64,000 nt of DNA from CAWATZ01 sp963784995 (GCA_963784995.1 CAWATZ010000002.1:1922001-1986000), one strand, 5' to 3'; positions 44,233 to 53,737 are shown, numbered from the stretch's first letter. A program made the numbers and translations. The notes: generated by a model from the letters alone, not told the origin.

Positions 44233-45228
44233 CTATTTCCGCCGATTGGCTGACACTTCAGGGTTGACCCAGGCCGGCAGCGGTTGGCCCTTGAGTCCGG
44301 CCAGCAGGTTGTCGGCGCAGATCCGGGCCATGGCATTGCGGGTCCCCACCGTGGCGCTGGCTACGTGCGGCGCCACGATCAGGTTCGGCGTTCGCAGCAG
44401 CGGGCTATCGCCCGCAGGTGGTTCGGGGTCGGTCACGTCCAGCCCCGCGGCGAAGATCGTCCCGGTCTGCAAGGCCTCGACCAGGTCGGCCTCGACCACA
44501 ATGGGGCCTCGGGCGGTGTTGACGAACACGGCGGTCGGCTTCATCTTGCGGAAGGTCGCCCGGTTGAACAGGCCGCGCGTGCTCGGGTTGAGGTCGGTGT
44601 GGACCGAGACGAAATCCGACTCGCGCAGCAGCGTGTCCAGGTCCACCTGCCGGGCTCCCAGGTCTTTCTCGGCCGGCTCGCTGGCGCGGACGTCGTGGTA
44701 CAGCACCTTCATGTCCCAGCCGAAGCGACAGCGCCGACCCAGGGCGTAACCGATCCGGCCCATGCCGACCACGCCCAGCGTCCGGCCGACCAGGTCTTGC
44801 CCCAGATGGCCAAGCGGTTCCCAGGTCTTCCAGTGGCCCGCCTGGCCATACAGGTGGCCGTCCACCAGGCGGCGGGAGGCCGCGATGAGCAAACAAAAAG
44901 CCATGTCGGCCGTGGCGTCGGTCAGCACGCCGGGCGTGTTGCCCACGGCGACGCCCCGGGCAGTGGCCGCGGCCACGTCCACGTTGTTGAAGCCGACGGC
45001 GAAGTTGCTGACCACCTTCAGACGGGGAGCGGCGTCCAGCAGACCCGCGTCGATGCGGTCGGTCAGCAGCGCCACCAGGCCGTCGCAGCCGGCCACTTTT
45101 TGCTTGAGCAGCTCGTAGCTCGGCGGCAGCGGCTCGGGCCAGACCTCGGCATCGCACTCCTGGCGGATGCGGTCCAGTCCGATCGCGGGGATCTGCCGGC
45201 TGACAAAAACCTTGGGTTTGGCGGCCAT
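44233..45228 (-). CDS. D-glycerate dehydrogenase / hydroxypyruvate-glyoxylate reductase
   Basis: A D-2-hydroxyacid dehydrogenase of 331 residues. The NAD(P) fold is LVGRTLGVVGMGRIGYALGR; the catalytic Arg, Glu and His are in VNTARGPIVVEADLVEAL, GLDVTDPEPPAGDSPLL and NLIVAPHVASAT. The substrate-side SNFAVGFNNVDVAAATARGV fits GyaR-type glyoxylate/hydroxypyruvate reductases better than SerA, which is longer and has an ACT domain. It would interconvert D-glycerate and hydroxypyruvate or glyoxylate and glycolate. ATG 45228 follows AGGAGCGCACC. Confidence 0.88.
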   Translation of the reverse strand: MAAKPKVFVSRQIPAIGLDRIRQECDAEVWPEPLPPSYELLKQKVAGCDGLVALLTDRIDAGLLDAAPRLKVVSNFAVGFNNVDVAAATARGVAVGNTPGVLTDATADMAFCLLIAASRRLVDGHLYGQAGHWKTWEPLGHLGQDLVGRTLGVVGMGRIGYALGRRCRFGWDMKVLYHDVRASEPAEKDLGARQVDLDTLLRESDFVSVHTDLNPSTRGLFNRATFRKMKPTAVFVNTARGPIVVEADLVEALQTGTIFAAGLDVTDPEPPAGDSPLLRTPNLIVAPHVASATVGTRNAMARICADNLLAGLKGQPLPAWVNPEVSANRRK

Positions 45229-45410
45229 GGTGCGCTCCTGCTCGGGTGCTGACTTCCGTCTCTGATTGTACAAGCGAGGCCCGTCCTGGCCATCCAGGCG
45301 CCGTGGATCGCTTGCATCGGCCAGGACTGTACTATACTTGCAGCAGTAATAAATGAGGGCAGAGCAGAGGACTGCCTTCACAAAAGGGCAACTCGCCTTG
45401 AGGTGCAAGA

Positions 45411-46856
45411 GTGAACGGACTGGTGCCTCTGGTCGCCCGACTGCGGCCATTGCTGACGCCATGCCGGCTGCAGTATTACCTGGCCGCCCTGTTTCTGCCC
45501 CAGGTGGTGCTGTTCCTGCTCCTGGAAACGACGCCGGGCGTCCTGGATCGGCAGCAGCGCGTCCGCGGGCGGGATTTCGTCGGCTATTACGTCTGGGGCC
45601 GCATCATCTTGCACGAGGACGCTCATCGGGTTTACGACAGCGCCTACTTTCACCAGATGCAGGCCGAGGTGCTGGCCCCTGCCGCAATCGACTCCCGAGC
45701 GGGCCGGCCTCCCGTCTACCCTTTCTACCCGCCGTCGGCCGGTCTGCTCTTCTGTACCTTCGCTCTGCTGCCCTATGGCTGGGCAGTGGTCGTCTGGTGG
45801 CTGGTGCTGGCTTCTTGTTTTGCGGGAGGCTTCGCCCTGCTGCTCCGTTCGCTTCAGCCTCTGCCGCCGTGGCAGGCGACCGCCTGGATGGCGCTGGCTG
45901 CGTTTGTTCCGGTCAGTTCGACGTTCTGGAACGGACAGCTGGCTGGCTTGCTCTTTTTGGCCGCGGTCATCGGCATGGAACAGCACGGGGCCGGCCGGCG
46001 CTTCCGGGCGGGCCTGGCCCTGGCTCTGCTGGCCCTCAAGCCGCCGCTGATCCTTGGCATCGGTCTCTGGCTTCTCTTGCGCCGGGACGTTCGGGCCCTG
46101 CTCGGCCTGGCCGTGGGCTTGCTGGCCCAGCTGGCCCTGGCCGCTCTGTTGCTCGGCCCGGAGTTCCTCGGCCTCTATTTGCGGAGCCTGCCTTTCTATC
46201 TGGACCAGCCCTGGCGCGAAACCATGACTCCGGATCACCAGCATGCCCTGGCCGGCATCCTCACCAACCTGGTGGGCCCCGCCCACAACCGCGTCTGTAA
46301 ACTGGTTCACGTGACCGTCACGGTGGTGTGTGCCGTGATCCTGTTTCTGATTGTCCGGGCCTGCAACCGGCCGGCGTTCCAGCACGCCGGCGGACCGGAT
46401 TCCGGCGTGCCTGCCCACCAGTCCGGTCGCCTGGAACAAGCAGCGGCGCTCCTCTTTACCGTCCTTGCTGCTCCGCACCTGAATACCTACGACATGGTCC
46501 TGCTGCTGCTCCCGATCGTTCATTTGCTGAGCTGGGCTCACCAGCCGCGGCCAAGCGCCGAACTGGCGGTCGCCGGGCTGCTCTACCTGGCTTGCTCGAT
46601 CACCTTCGCGTATCCCTGGACCGGCTTCAGCGTTGTCCCCGTGGTGATTGTCCTGGCCCTGGTCAATATCCTGACAAGCACAAGAGCCGAGCCGGCCAAA
46701 GTCTCGGAAGCAAGCACCCCTACCCTCTGCGGAGCCTGGCGTAACTATGTCTTCCCGAGTGGTTACCATCCTGGGCACCGCCAGCCAGGTGCCGACGCGC
46801 ACGCGCCATCACAACGCCCTGTTCCTGCAGTGGGACGACCTGGGCATCCTCTTTGA
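45411..46856 (+). CDS. Polytopic membrane protein, DUF2029/GT87-like glycosyltransferase
   Basis: The protein has about ten membrane helices. Early motifs RGRDFVGYYVWGRIILHEDA, YPFYPPSAGLLFCTFALLPY and STFWNGQLAGLLFLAAVIGM (with the conserved Asp before the second helix) fit the DUF2029/GT87 class, polyprenyl-phosphate-mannose dependent mannosyltransferases. The likely start is GTG 45411. The final 37 codons overlap rnz in another frame and have no hydrophobic or family character (GHRQPGADAHAPSQRPV), so the real stop is probably before 46747 and hidden by a small error. Confidence 0.8.
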   Translation: MNGLVPLVARLRPLLTPCRLQYYLAALFLPQVVLFLLLETTPGVLDRQQRVRGRDFVGYYVWGRIILHEDAHRVYDSAYFHQMQAEVLAPAAIDSRAGRPPVYPFYPPSAGLLFCTFALLPYGWAVVVWWLVLASCFAGGFALLLRSLQPLPPWQATAWMALAAFVPVSSTFWNGQLAGLLFLAAVIGMEQHGAGRRFRAGLALALLALKPPLILGIGLWLLLRRDVRALLGLAVGLLAQLALAALLLGPEFLGLYLRSLPFYLDQPWRETMTPDHQHALAGILTNLVGPAHNRVCKLVHVTVTVVCAVILFLIVRACNRPAFQHAGGPDSGVPAHQSGRLEQAAALLFTVLAAPHLNTYDMVLLLLPIVHLLSWAHQPRPSAELAVAGLLYLACSITFAYPWTGFSVVPVVIVLALVNILTSTRAEPAKVSEASTPTLCGAWRNYVFPSGYHPGHRQPGADAHAPSQRPVPAVGRPGHPL

Positions 46857-47682
46857 CCCGGGCGAGGGAACGCAGCGGCAGATGCTGCTGGCCGGTCTCT
46901 CGGCCACGCAAATCACCCACGTGTGCATCACCCACTTCCACGGCGACCACTGCCTGGGCCTGGCCGGCATCATTCAGCGCCTGTCGCTGGATCGCGTTCC
47001 CCATCCTGTCGAGGTCATCTACCCCGCCAGCGGCCAGGTTTTCTTTGAGCGGTTGCGCCATGCCAGCTCCTTTTACGAGGTCGCCGAGCTGATCCCCCGG
47101 CCGATCGAGGCCCGGGCCGAGGAACCTACCCTTGTGCTGAAGCATGGCAGCTTCCGCATCCTGACCCAGGCCCTGGAGCATGGCATTGCCTGCCAGGGCT
47201 ATCGGCTCCAGGAGGACGACGGCCGGCGCATGCTGCCGGAACGCTTGGCCGAGCGCGGCGTCAAGGGCCCTGCCATCCGGCAGTTGCAGCAGCAGGGTCA
47301 GATTGTCGTCGCTGACCGGACCGTGCGGCTGGACGAGGTCAGCGAGCCTCGGCCGGGACAGGCGTTCGCCCTGCTGATGGACACCCGGCCCTGTCCCGGA
47401 GCGGTGGCGCTGGCCCGGAACGCGGACCTGCTGGTCTGCGAAGCGACCTATCTCGACAGCGAGCGCCAGGAAGCGCACGACCACTTTCACATGACCGCGG
47501 CCGGGTCAGCCCGCCTGGCCTCCGAGGGCGGAGCGCGACGGCTGGTGCTGACGCATTTCTCACAGCGGTATCTCGACACCGAGCCGTTCCTGGCGGAGGC
47601 GTCAGCGCTGCATTCCGACGTGGTCGTTGCCGACGACCTGGTGCGCGTCCCCGCCCCGGCCCGACACGAGGTCACCGTTTAA
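46747..47682 (+). CDS. rnz: Ribonuclease Z
   Basis: This metallo-beta-lactamase fold enzyme cuts 3' trailers from tRNA precursors lacking CCA. The 311-residue protein shows LGTASQVPTRTRHHNALFLQ, LFDPGEGTQRQML, the zinc motif CITHFHGDHCLGLAGIIQRL, ALEHGIACQGYRL, LLMDTRPCPGAV, AHDHFHMTAAGSARLA and LVLTHFSQRY. All metal ligands of the RNase Z family appear present. It is convergent with menG, their 3' ends overlapping by 11 bp. Confidence 0.92.
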   Translation: MSSRVVTILGTASQVPTRTRHHNALFLQWDDLGILFDPGEGTQRQMLLAGLSATQITHVCITHFHGDHCLGLAGIIQRLSLDRVPHPVEVIYPASGQVFFERLRHASSFYEVAELIPRPIEARAEEPTLVLKHGSFRILTQALEHGIACQGYRLQEDDGRRMLPERLAERGVKGPAIRQLQQQGQIVVADRTVRLDEVSEPRPGQAFALLMDTRPCPGAVALARNADLLVCEATYLDSERQEAHDHFHMTAAGSARLASEGGARRLVLTHFSQRYLDTEPFLAEASALHSDVVVADDLVRVPAPARHEVTV

Positions 47683-48433
47683 CGCCGACGTAGAGCGTGG
47701 CGATGCCGAAGGTCAGCGGATGGAACTTGACCTCGACCAGCCCGTGCTGGCGCAGTTTCTTGGCCAGGGCCTCGCCGTCGGGGAACTGCATCACGCTGGC
47801 CGGGAGGTAGTTATAGGCATTGTCCTTGCTCCGCGAGATTACCTGGCCAATGGCCGGCAGCACCCAGCGAAAATAGGCCCGGTACAGCGGGCCGAGCAAG
47901 AAGTGGTTGGGCCGGGAAAACTCCAGGATCACCACCCGGCCGCCGGGCCGGGTGACGCGGACCATCTCGGTCAGTCCCCGGTCGGTGTCGGTGACGTTGC
48001 GCAGGCCAAAGCCCACCGTGGTCAGCTGAAAGGTGTTGTCGGGAAAGGGGAGGTCCTGGGTGTCGGCCTCGATGAAGCGGATGCGTTCGCCGGCCTTGCG
48101 GCGGCTCGCCTTGGCACGGGCCGGCTTCAGCATCGGCAGGCAGAAGTCGCTGCCGACAATGGGGAGGCGTCCCTTCGCGGCCCGGTCATAGGCCAGGGCC
48201 AGGTCGCCCGTTCCTGTGCAAACGTCAAGGATCGGGCCATCCCCCCGCGGCGGGGCCAGCTGGGTGGTGCGCCAGCGCCAGTAACGGTCGATGTTCAGGC
48301 TCAGCAGGTGGTTGAGCAGGTCGTAACTGCCGGCGATGTTGCCGAACATCTGGCGAATGCGCGTCTCGCGCTTGTCGAGCAGGTCGGTGGACACGGTTGG
48401 CTCCTGTGCAAGGGCGCGATCCTGGAAAGGCAA
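47672..48433 (-). CDS. menG: Demethylmenaquinone methyltransferase (MenG/UbiE)
   Basis: SAM-dependent C-methylation is the last step of menaquinone synthesis. The protein has FGNIAGSYDLLNHLLSLNID, the SAM motif GPILDVCTGTGDLALAYDRA, DTQDLPFPDNTFQLTTVGFG, LRNVTDTDRGLTEMVRVTRP and GGRVVILEFSRPNH, the UbiE signatures. It is intact at 253 residues; a GTG 13 codons in may be the true start. Menaquinone would also be the natural acceptor for electrons from a membrane-associated hydrogenase. Confidence 0.93.
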   Translation of the reverse strand: MPFQDRALAQEPTVSTDLLDKRETRIRQMFGNIAGSYDLLNHLLSLNIDRYWRWRTTQLAPPRGDGPILDVCTGTGDLALAYDRAAKGRLPIVGSDFCLPMLKPARAKASRRKAGERIRFIEADTQDLPFPDNTFQLTTVGFGLRNVTDTDRGLTEMVRVTRPGGRVVILEFSRPNHFLLGPLYRAYFRWVLPAIGQVISRSKDNAYNYLPASVMQFPDGEALAKKLRQHGLVEVKFHPLTFGIATLYVGVKR

Positions 48434-48770
48434 CCGTTGCGCCCAAAAGGAGGCAACAGGTCTGCTTCTCCTCTGCTCCGATGAGCCGCCGGGATCAACC
48501 CAGCGGCTCGTCGCGGAGAAGGGAGCAGAGCATGAGTCGATTTCCCCTCCCTCGCTGACACAACGCTACCGCCGCCCGCTCCAGACCGCAAGGGCTGGAT
48601 GGCCGTAATTGCTGCGGGTCCGTAGAACAATCCGCGATTTCGCTGGTGCCGCTTGAGACCGATGGCCGCACAGGAGCGGCTCGGAGAGGTAAGCAGCCGT
48701 GATGCCGCCTCAGAACGTGGACAACGACAGCACCCTCAGAGGTTTTGCAGACGCATTGCGAGGATTGCCG

Positions 48771-49793
48771 ATGCCCGAGCTGCGCAAGGACCCGATTGTC
48801 GGACGCTGGATCATCATCGCCACGGAACGAGCCAAAAGGCCGGTCGCGCCCAAGCCGGAGGAGCCGATGCCCAACGGCGGCCCCTGTCCGTTCTGCGAGG
48901 GCAACGAGAGCGAGACGCCGCACGAGATCCTCGCCTATCGGGCCCCGGGCACCCGGGCCGATACTCCGGGCTGGCGCGTCCGCGTGGTGCCCAACAAGTT
49001 CCCCGCCCTGCAGATCGAGGGCGATCTGCAAAAGCGCGGCGACGGCATCTACGACAAGATGAACGGCGTCGGCGCTCACGAGGTCATCCTCGAATGTCCC
49101 CACCATGAGATCCAGATGTCTCATCTGGGCCTGGACAACATCCGCGAGATCCTCTGGGCCTACCGGGATCGCCTGGTGGACCTGAAAAAGGACCAGCGCT
49201 TCGTGTATGGCATGGTCTTCAAGAACTTCGGCGTCCTGGCCGGGGCCTCGCTGGAGCACTCGCACTCGCAGCTGATTGTCACGCCCATCGTGCCGATCAA
49301 CGTCTGGGAGGAGATGACCGGTTCGCTGGAGTTCTTCGGCTACCGCGGCCGCTGCATCTACTGTGACATGATCCATCAGGAGCTATCGTCGGAGAAACGG
49401 ATCGTCCTGGACTCGCCGAGCTTTGTCGCGTTCTGTCCCTACGCCGGCCGGTTCCCCTTCGAGACCTGGATCTTGCCCAAGAACCACAACAGCCACTACG
49501 AGAACATCCAGAAGAACGAGATTGAGGAGCTGGGCACGGTCCTCAAGACGATCCTGCTCAAGCTGGAGGCGGCCCTGGACGACCCGGCGTACAACTACAT
49601 CATCCACACGGCCCCGTTTGACACGCAATCGCTGCCGCACTACCACTGGCACATCGAAGTCATCCCGAGGCTGACGCGGGTGGCCGGGTTCGAGTGGGGG
49701 ACGGGGTTCTACATCAACCCGGTGCCGCCGGAGCAGGCAGCGGCGTACTTGCAGGAGAAGACGGTGGACGTGAACGCCGGGGGACGGAGGTAG
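48771..49793 (+). CDS. galT: Galactose-1-phosphate uridylyltransferase
   Basis: GalT swaps UMP between UDP-glucose and galactose-1-phosphate in the Leloir pathway. ATG 48771 (PELRKDPIVGRWIIIATERA) follows GAGG and is preferred over GTG 48699. Zinc Cys are in GPCPFCEGNE and RCIYCDM. The HIT-like active site reads GASLEHSHSQLIVTPIVP, where HSHSQ replaces the classical HPHxQ, as in planctomycete homologues. The C-terminal HYHWHIEVIPRLTRVAGFEW is intact. Length is 340 residues, as in the family. Confidence 0.92.
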   Translation: MPELRKDPIVGRWIIIATERAKRPVAPKPEEPMPNGGPCPFCEGNESETPHEILAYRAPGTRADTPGWRVRVVPNKFPALQIEGDLQKRGDGIYDKMNGVGAHEVILECPHHEIQMSHLGLDNIREILWAYRDRLVDLKKDQRFVYGMVFKNFGVLAGASLEHSHSQLIVTPIVPINVWEEMTGSLEFFGYRGRCIYCDMIHQELSSEKRIVLDSPSFVAFCPYAGRFPFETWILPKNHNSHYENIQKNEIEELGTVLKTILLKLEAALDDPAYNYIIHTAPFDTQSLPHYHWHIEVIPRLTRVAGFEWGTGFYINPVPPEQAAAYLQEKTVDVNAGGRR

Positions 49794-49823
49794 TTCGTGA
49801 CCCCGCATTCCCCATTGTTGCGC

Positions 49824-49846
49824 GAAGCCGCAAGCGGCTTTATTTG
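49824..49846 (+). terminator. Probable terminator after galT
   Basis: Hairpin AAGCCGC-aa-GCGGCTT followed by TATTT, about 30 bp after the galT stop. It also overlaps the 3' end of the convergent TPP-enzyme gene, whose stop codon (49840-49842) is part of the T-rich tail. The stem core is shared with the palindrome at 14021-14069. Confidence 0.6.
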
Positions 49847-51529
49847 TACATCGTCTGGTTCATGGTGCCGCTGCTGAAGACGTTGGGATCGATCATCACG
49901 TTGACACACGCCGGCTTCCCCGAAGCCCGGGCGCGCTCCAGGGCCGGCCGGATCTGCCCTGGTTCCGTGACGTGTTCGCCATATCCCCCCAGCGCCTCCA
50001 CGACGCGATCGTAGCGCGTCGGGGCCAGCAGGTTGGCGATGTCGCCGCGGGCCTCGCCGTAGCGTGCTGATCTGGCCATAGCGGATCTGGTTCCAGGCGG
50101 CGTTGTTGCCGACCACGCTGACCACCGGCAAGTTGAAGCGCACCGCCGTGTCAAACTCGAAGCCGTTCAGACCGAAGGCCCCGTCACCGAAGAGGATGAA
50201 TGCCTCCTTTTTCGGGAAGGCCACCTTGGCGGCGATTGCGAACGGCATGCCGACGCCCAGCGTGCCCAGCGGGCCCGGGTCGAGCCACTGCCCCGGACGG
50301 CGCGTCTGGATGACGCTGGCGCTGATCGTCACCACGTCGCCGCCGTCGCCGATGAAGATCGAGTCCTCAGTGAGAAAGTCGTTGATCTCCTTCGCCAGCC
50401 GGAGCGGGTGGATCGGCACCGCGTTGCTGTTGAGCAGAGGCAGCTCCTTTTCCAGGGCCTTCTGCTCCGCGGTCCGCAGCTGCTCCAGCCAGGCTCGCGT
50501 TTTTTCCGGGGCGGTCTTGCCCAGGGCGGCCGTGAGCTGGTCCAGCACCACGGCCGAGTCGCCGGTGATGCCAACGTCGATGCCGCGGTTGTGGCCCAGC
50601 TCGCTGGTGTCGAGGTCCACCTGAATGATCTTCGCATCCGGGGCCAGGCGCTTGCCGTAGCCCAGCCGGAAATCGAACGGCGTGCCCAGCACCAGGATCA
50701 CGTCGCCCTTGCCCAGGGCCTCCCGCCGGGAGCGGACGAACAGCAGCGGATGGCCCGGCGGCAGCGAGCCCCGGGCGGAGCCGTTGAGGTACACCGGGAT
50801 GCGGCCCGCCTCGGCGAGGGCTTGCAGCGCCGCGGCGCCGCGGCAGTGCCAGACCTGGCTTCCCGCGAGAATCACCGGCCGCTCCGCCCCGGCCAAGAGC
50901 CGGGCGGCTTCCTCGATCTGCTTGACGTCGCCGGTCACCCGCCCCGTCGAGCGGTACTTGCCCGGATCGACCACGGCACTCTCGTCCACCCCGGCAAAGA
51001 GAACGTCGGCCGGAACCTCCACGAACACCGGTCCAGGCCGGCCGGAGCAGGCGTTGCGGAAGGCCATGCCGAGGATCTCGGGGATGCGTTCGGTGTGGAA
51101 GACCGTGGTGGCAAACTTGGTGATCGGCCGCATCATCCCGACGTGGTCCAGCTCCTGGAGCGAGCCCATGTGGGCCTGGATCAGGGGCCCCTGGCCGCCG
51201 ATCACCAGCATCGGCGTCTGGGCCCGCCAGGCGTTGGCGACGGCGGTGACCGTGTCGGTGACACCGGGGCCGGCGGTGACGACGGCACAGCCAGGAACGC
51301 CGGTCAGGCGCGCCCAGGCGTCGGCGGCGTGGCCGGCGGCCTGCTCGTGGCGCACGTCGATGATGCGGATGCTGGCATCGACGCAGCCGTCGTAGACGTC
51401 CATCACGTGCCCGCCGCAGAGGGTGAAGATGGCCTCGATCCCCTCCGCCTTGAGGGCCCGGGCCACAAGATGGCCACCGGTTACAGGCCGGGTGGTGGTC
51501 GCTGTCTCGCGCGGGACTGTCCTGGTCAT
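49840..51529 (-). CDS. Thiamine-diphosphate-dependent lyase, ILVBL/oxalyl-CoA-decarboxylase-like (frameshifted)
   Basis: The acetolactate-synthase fold shows IFTLCGGHVMDVYDGC, catalytic Glu in IIDVRHEQAAGHAADAWARL, TAGPGVTDTVTAVANAWRAQ, and the ThDP/Mg site GDGAFGLNGFEFDTAVRFNL ... NNAAWNQIRYGQ. One extra base near 50065 breaks the frame before YGEARGDIANLLAPTRYDRV; repaired, it has 562 residues. Overall it looks closest to 2-hydroxyacyl-CoA lyase 2 (ILVBL); oxalyl-CoA decarboxylases are related. The stop of the upstream acyl-CoA ligase overlaps its start (ATGA), so the pair should act together on an oxalyl- or 2-hydroxyacyl-CoA. It is not a standard IlvB: no regulatory-subunit gene is near. 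Confidence 0.82.
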
Positions 51530-53046
51530 GAGCCGTTCCCTCCCTTTTGCAGAAACGCCGCGGCCACGTGGCGACGCTGGACCTTTCCCGTAGGCGTCAG
51601 CGGCAGCTCCCTGGTTATGTGGATGACCTTCGGGACCTTGAAGTCGGCCAGCCGGCCCCGGCAATGCTTCTGCAAATCCTCCACGGTGACCTCCGCCTTG
51701 AGGACCACCGCCGCATGGACCTCCTCGCCGTACTTCGGGTCGGGAGCGGCAAACGTGGCCACCGCGGCCACGGCGGGATGGGCCAGCAGGGCGGCGTCCA
51801 CCTCAAGCGGGGAGATCTTCTCGCCGCCACGGTTGATCAGCTCCTTGATGCGGCCGATCAGGGTCAGATAGCCCGCTTCGTCCAGCACGCCCCGGTCGCC
51901 GGTGCGGAACCAGCCGCTGGTGAAGGACTGAGCGTTGGCCTCGGGGTTGTTGTGGTAGCCGCGGGTCACGTTGGGACCGCGAACCACCACCTCGCCTGGC
52001 ATACCAGCGGGCACCAAGATCCCGTCCTCGTCCATGATGGCCACGTCCACGTTGGTCCCGCGACCGACGCTGCCCGGCTGACGCGGCTGCGGCGGCAGCG
52101 GGTTCGAGGTCATCTGGTGGGACGCCTCGGTCATGGCGTACGCCTCCAGCACCGGCGCGTCAAAGCGGCACTCCAGCAGCGCCATCGTCGTCACCGCCAG
52201 GGCGGAGCTGCACGAGCGGATGAAGCGAAAACCGCTGTGAGCCGGGGCCCCATCGCTGTCGGCCGAGTTCAGCAGGACCTGGTGAATCGTCGGCGAGGCC
52301 GAGTACCAGTTGACCCGATGGGCCCGCACCAGTGGCCAAAACCCGCTTCGGCTGAAGCGTGGCGGCACCACCACCGTTCCGCCCGCAAATAGCGGCGACA
52401 GGGTTGCCCCGATCAGCCCGTGAACGTGGAACAGCGGCATCACTACCAGGCCCGTGTCGTCCGGCGACAGCTGGTAGTGCGCGGAGATGTTCCGGATCGA
52501 GGCCATCAGGTTGGCGTGCGTCAGCGGCACCCCCTTGGGCCGGCTGGTGGTGCCGCTGGTGTGCAGGAACAGGGCGGTATCGTCCGGCAGCGGCGGCTCG
52601 GGGTCGCCGACCGTGGCGACTGACGCCACCCCCTCCAGGCGGATCGAGCCTTCGGGAGTGCGCGAGGCCAGCGCCAGAGGCAAGCCGAGGCTGCGGGCCA
52701 CGTCGCGGACCAGGTGTTCGGACGCCGGGGCGATGATGGCGGCAGCACCGAGATCTTCGAGGTAGAAGCGGAACTCGTCGGCCTTGTAGGCGGGGTTCAG
52801 CGGCGCCGCGATCAACCGGGCCCGGGTGACGGCCAGGAAGCACGCCAGGTACTCCAACCCGTTGGGGAGGGCGATGGCGACCACCTGGCCCGGCTTCAGA
52901 CCCCAGCTCCGCAGCGTCCTTGCCAGCGTTTCCGTCTGGTCGGCCAGGAAACGGCGGGAAATGGCGGAGCCGTCCTCGGGCAGAATCAGGGCGGGACGGT
53001 CGGACTTCAAGGCGAACAGGTCGGCGAGTGTGGTCGGCACGGTCAT
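51526..53046 (-). CDS. Acyl-CoA synthetase, oxalate-CoA ligase (AAE3/Pcs60)-like
   Basis: This is an AMP-forming ligase of 506 residues starting TVPTTLADLFALKSDRPALI. It has FLHTSGTTSRPKGVPLTHAN, FHVHGLIGATLSPLFAGGTV, NWYSASPTIHQVLLN, FRFIRSCSSALAVTTM, PVLEAYAMTEASHQMTSNPL, GRIKELINRGGEKISPLEVD and TPTGKVQRRHVA. The YAMTEASHQMTSNPLPP block and HVHGLIGA closely resemble plant AAE3 and yeast Pcs60, which make oxalyl-CoA. Paired with the downstream TPP lyase it could form an oxalate-degrading route ending in formyl-CoA and CO2. The substrate is inferred from resemblance and context. Confidence 0.83.
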   Translation of the reverse strand: MTVPTTLADLFALKSDRPALILPEDGSAISRRFLADQTETLARTLRSWGLKPGQVVAIALPNGLEYLACFLAVTRARLIAAPLNPAYKADEFRFYLEDLGAAAIIAPASEHLVRDVARSLGLPLALASRTPEGSIRLEGVASVATVGDPEPPLPDDTALFLHTSGTTSRPKGVPLTHANLMASIRNISAHYQLSPDDTGLVVMPLFHVHGLIGATLSPLFAGGTVVVPPRFSRSGFWPLVRAHRVNWYSASPTIHQVLLNSADSDGAPAHSGFRFIRSCSSALAVTTMALLECRFDAPVLEAYAMTEASHQMTSNPLPPQPRQPGSVGRGTNVDVAIMDEDGILVPAGMPGEVVVRGPNVTRGYHNNPEANAQSFTSGWFRTGDRGVLDEAGYLTLIGRIKELINRGGEKISPLEVDAALLAHPAVAAVATFAAPDPKYGEEVHAAVVLKAEVTVEDLQKHCRGRLADFKVPKVIHITRELPLTPTGKVQRRHVAAAFLQKGGNGS

Positions 53047-53260
53047 TGTTTGGTGAGTCCAGAATGTGCAAAGGCCGGCGATTCGGCTACCATAGCAACG
53101 CCGAGGCAAAGAGCAAGCCGCCGACCGTCTCCTCTCCGAATCCTGGCGTGGGGCGTTGCAGATCTCCCTCCCGCTTCGGGGAAGGGGAGCCAGACAGCCG
53201 ATGACATGCGCGCCGCCGCACACACAGCGCACAGCGGAAGCATCCTCTGGCCCAGTCCTC
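53047..53260. promoter_or_regulatory. Upstream region of the ligase-lyase operon
   Basis: This is a 214-bp stretch with no gene. It lies between the small ORF ending at 53261 and the ligase start at 53046, both on the minus strand, and probably carries the promoter of the ligase-lyase pair. No clear motif was found. Confidence 0.35.
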
Positions 53261-53469
53261 TCAGCCGATCACCTCCTCTGCCACCCTGCCGTCCGGCTGG
53301 AACAGGAATTGCCGGATCACCCGACCTCGATACTCAATGCAAATGCGGTCACCGGTCTGACTTTCGCTCGCCGCCCGCTGGGCGATCCGGACCGCATCTT
53401 CCAGGCTCTCCGTCTCGCCGAAGCGGTCTTCGGTCGTCTCGCTGACGATGCAGAGGCGCTTGCCTTCAT
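53261..53469 (-). CDS. Small hypothetical protein (~68 aa), frame broken near start
   Basis: ATG 53469 follows GAGGAGACAGAC, but its frame soon turns into Arg/Ser-rich nonsense. The neighbouring frame reads convincingly: RLCIVSETTEDRFGETESLE, DAVRIAQRAASESQTGDRIC, IEYRGRVIRQFLFQPDGRVA, then a stop at 53261. The length (209) is one base short of a multiple of three, so one base is probably missing close to codon 5. It has a compact alpha/beta composition and unknown function, and lies 10 bp after the small ORF at 53480-53737. Confidence 0.55.
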
Positions 53470-53479
53470 GTCTGTCTCC

Positions 53480-53737
53480 TCACACTCGGTCAAGGTACAC
53501 CCAAAGGTGATTCAGAAGGGCCTGCGGATCAACTCCGCCGATGGCTTGGGGGTTGGCAAGGACTTGAAGGACACGGCTCAACTGATTCGCGGCCTGGGCC
53601 TGGGGAACGGCGGCTGACTCCCACGTTCCTGTATTGGTGTTCTGAAGACCCATCGCGACGAATAGAGCGGCGACGTGATTCCTCAGGCGGGATTGAGTGT
53701 CGGAAAAGTACGAAATCCGAATAATCACACGCCACAT
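53480..53737 (-). CDS. Small hypothetical protein, 85 aa
   Basis: From ATG 53737 the protein reads WRVIIRISYFSDTQSRLRNH, VAALFVAMGLQNTNTGTWES and SRVLQVLANPQAIGG. The GLxNTxTGTWE block recalls short planctomycete hypotheticals of unknown role that resemble CRISPR Cas2- or ferredoxin-like alpha/beta folds only loosely. The frame is open further upstream, but that part is not protein-like. It lies just upstream of another small ORF, suggesting a two-gene unit. Confidence 0.55.
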   Translation of the reverse strand: MWRVIIRISYFSDTQSRLRNHVAALFVAMGLQNTNTGTWESAAVPQAQAANQLSRVLQVLANPQAIGGVDPQALLNHLWVYLDRV

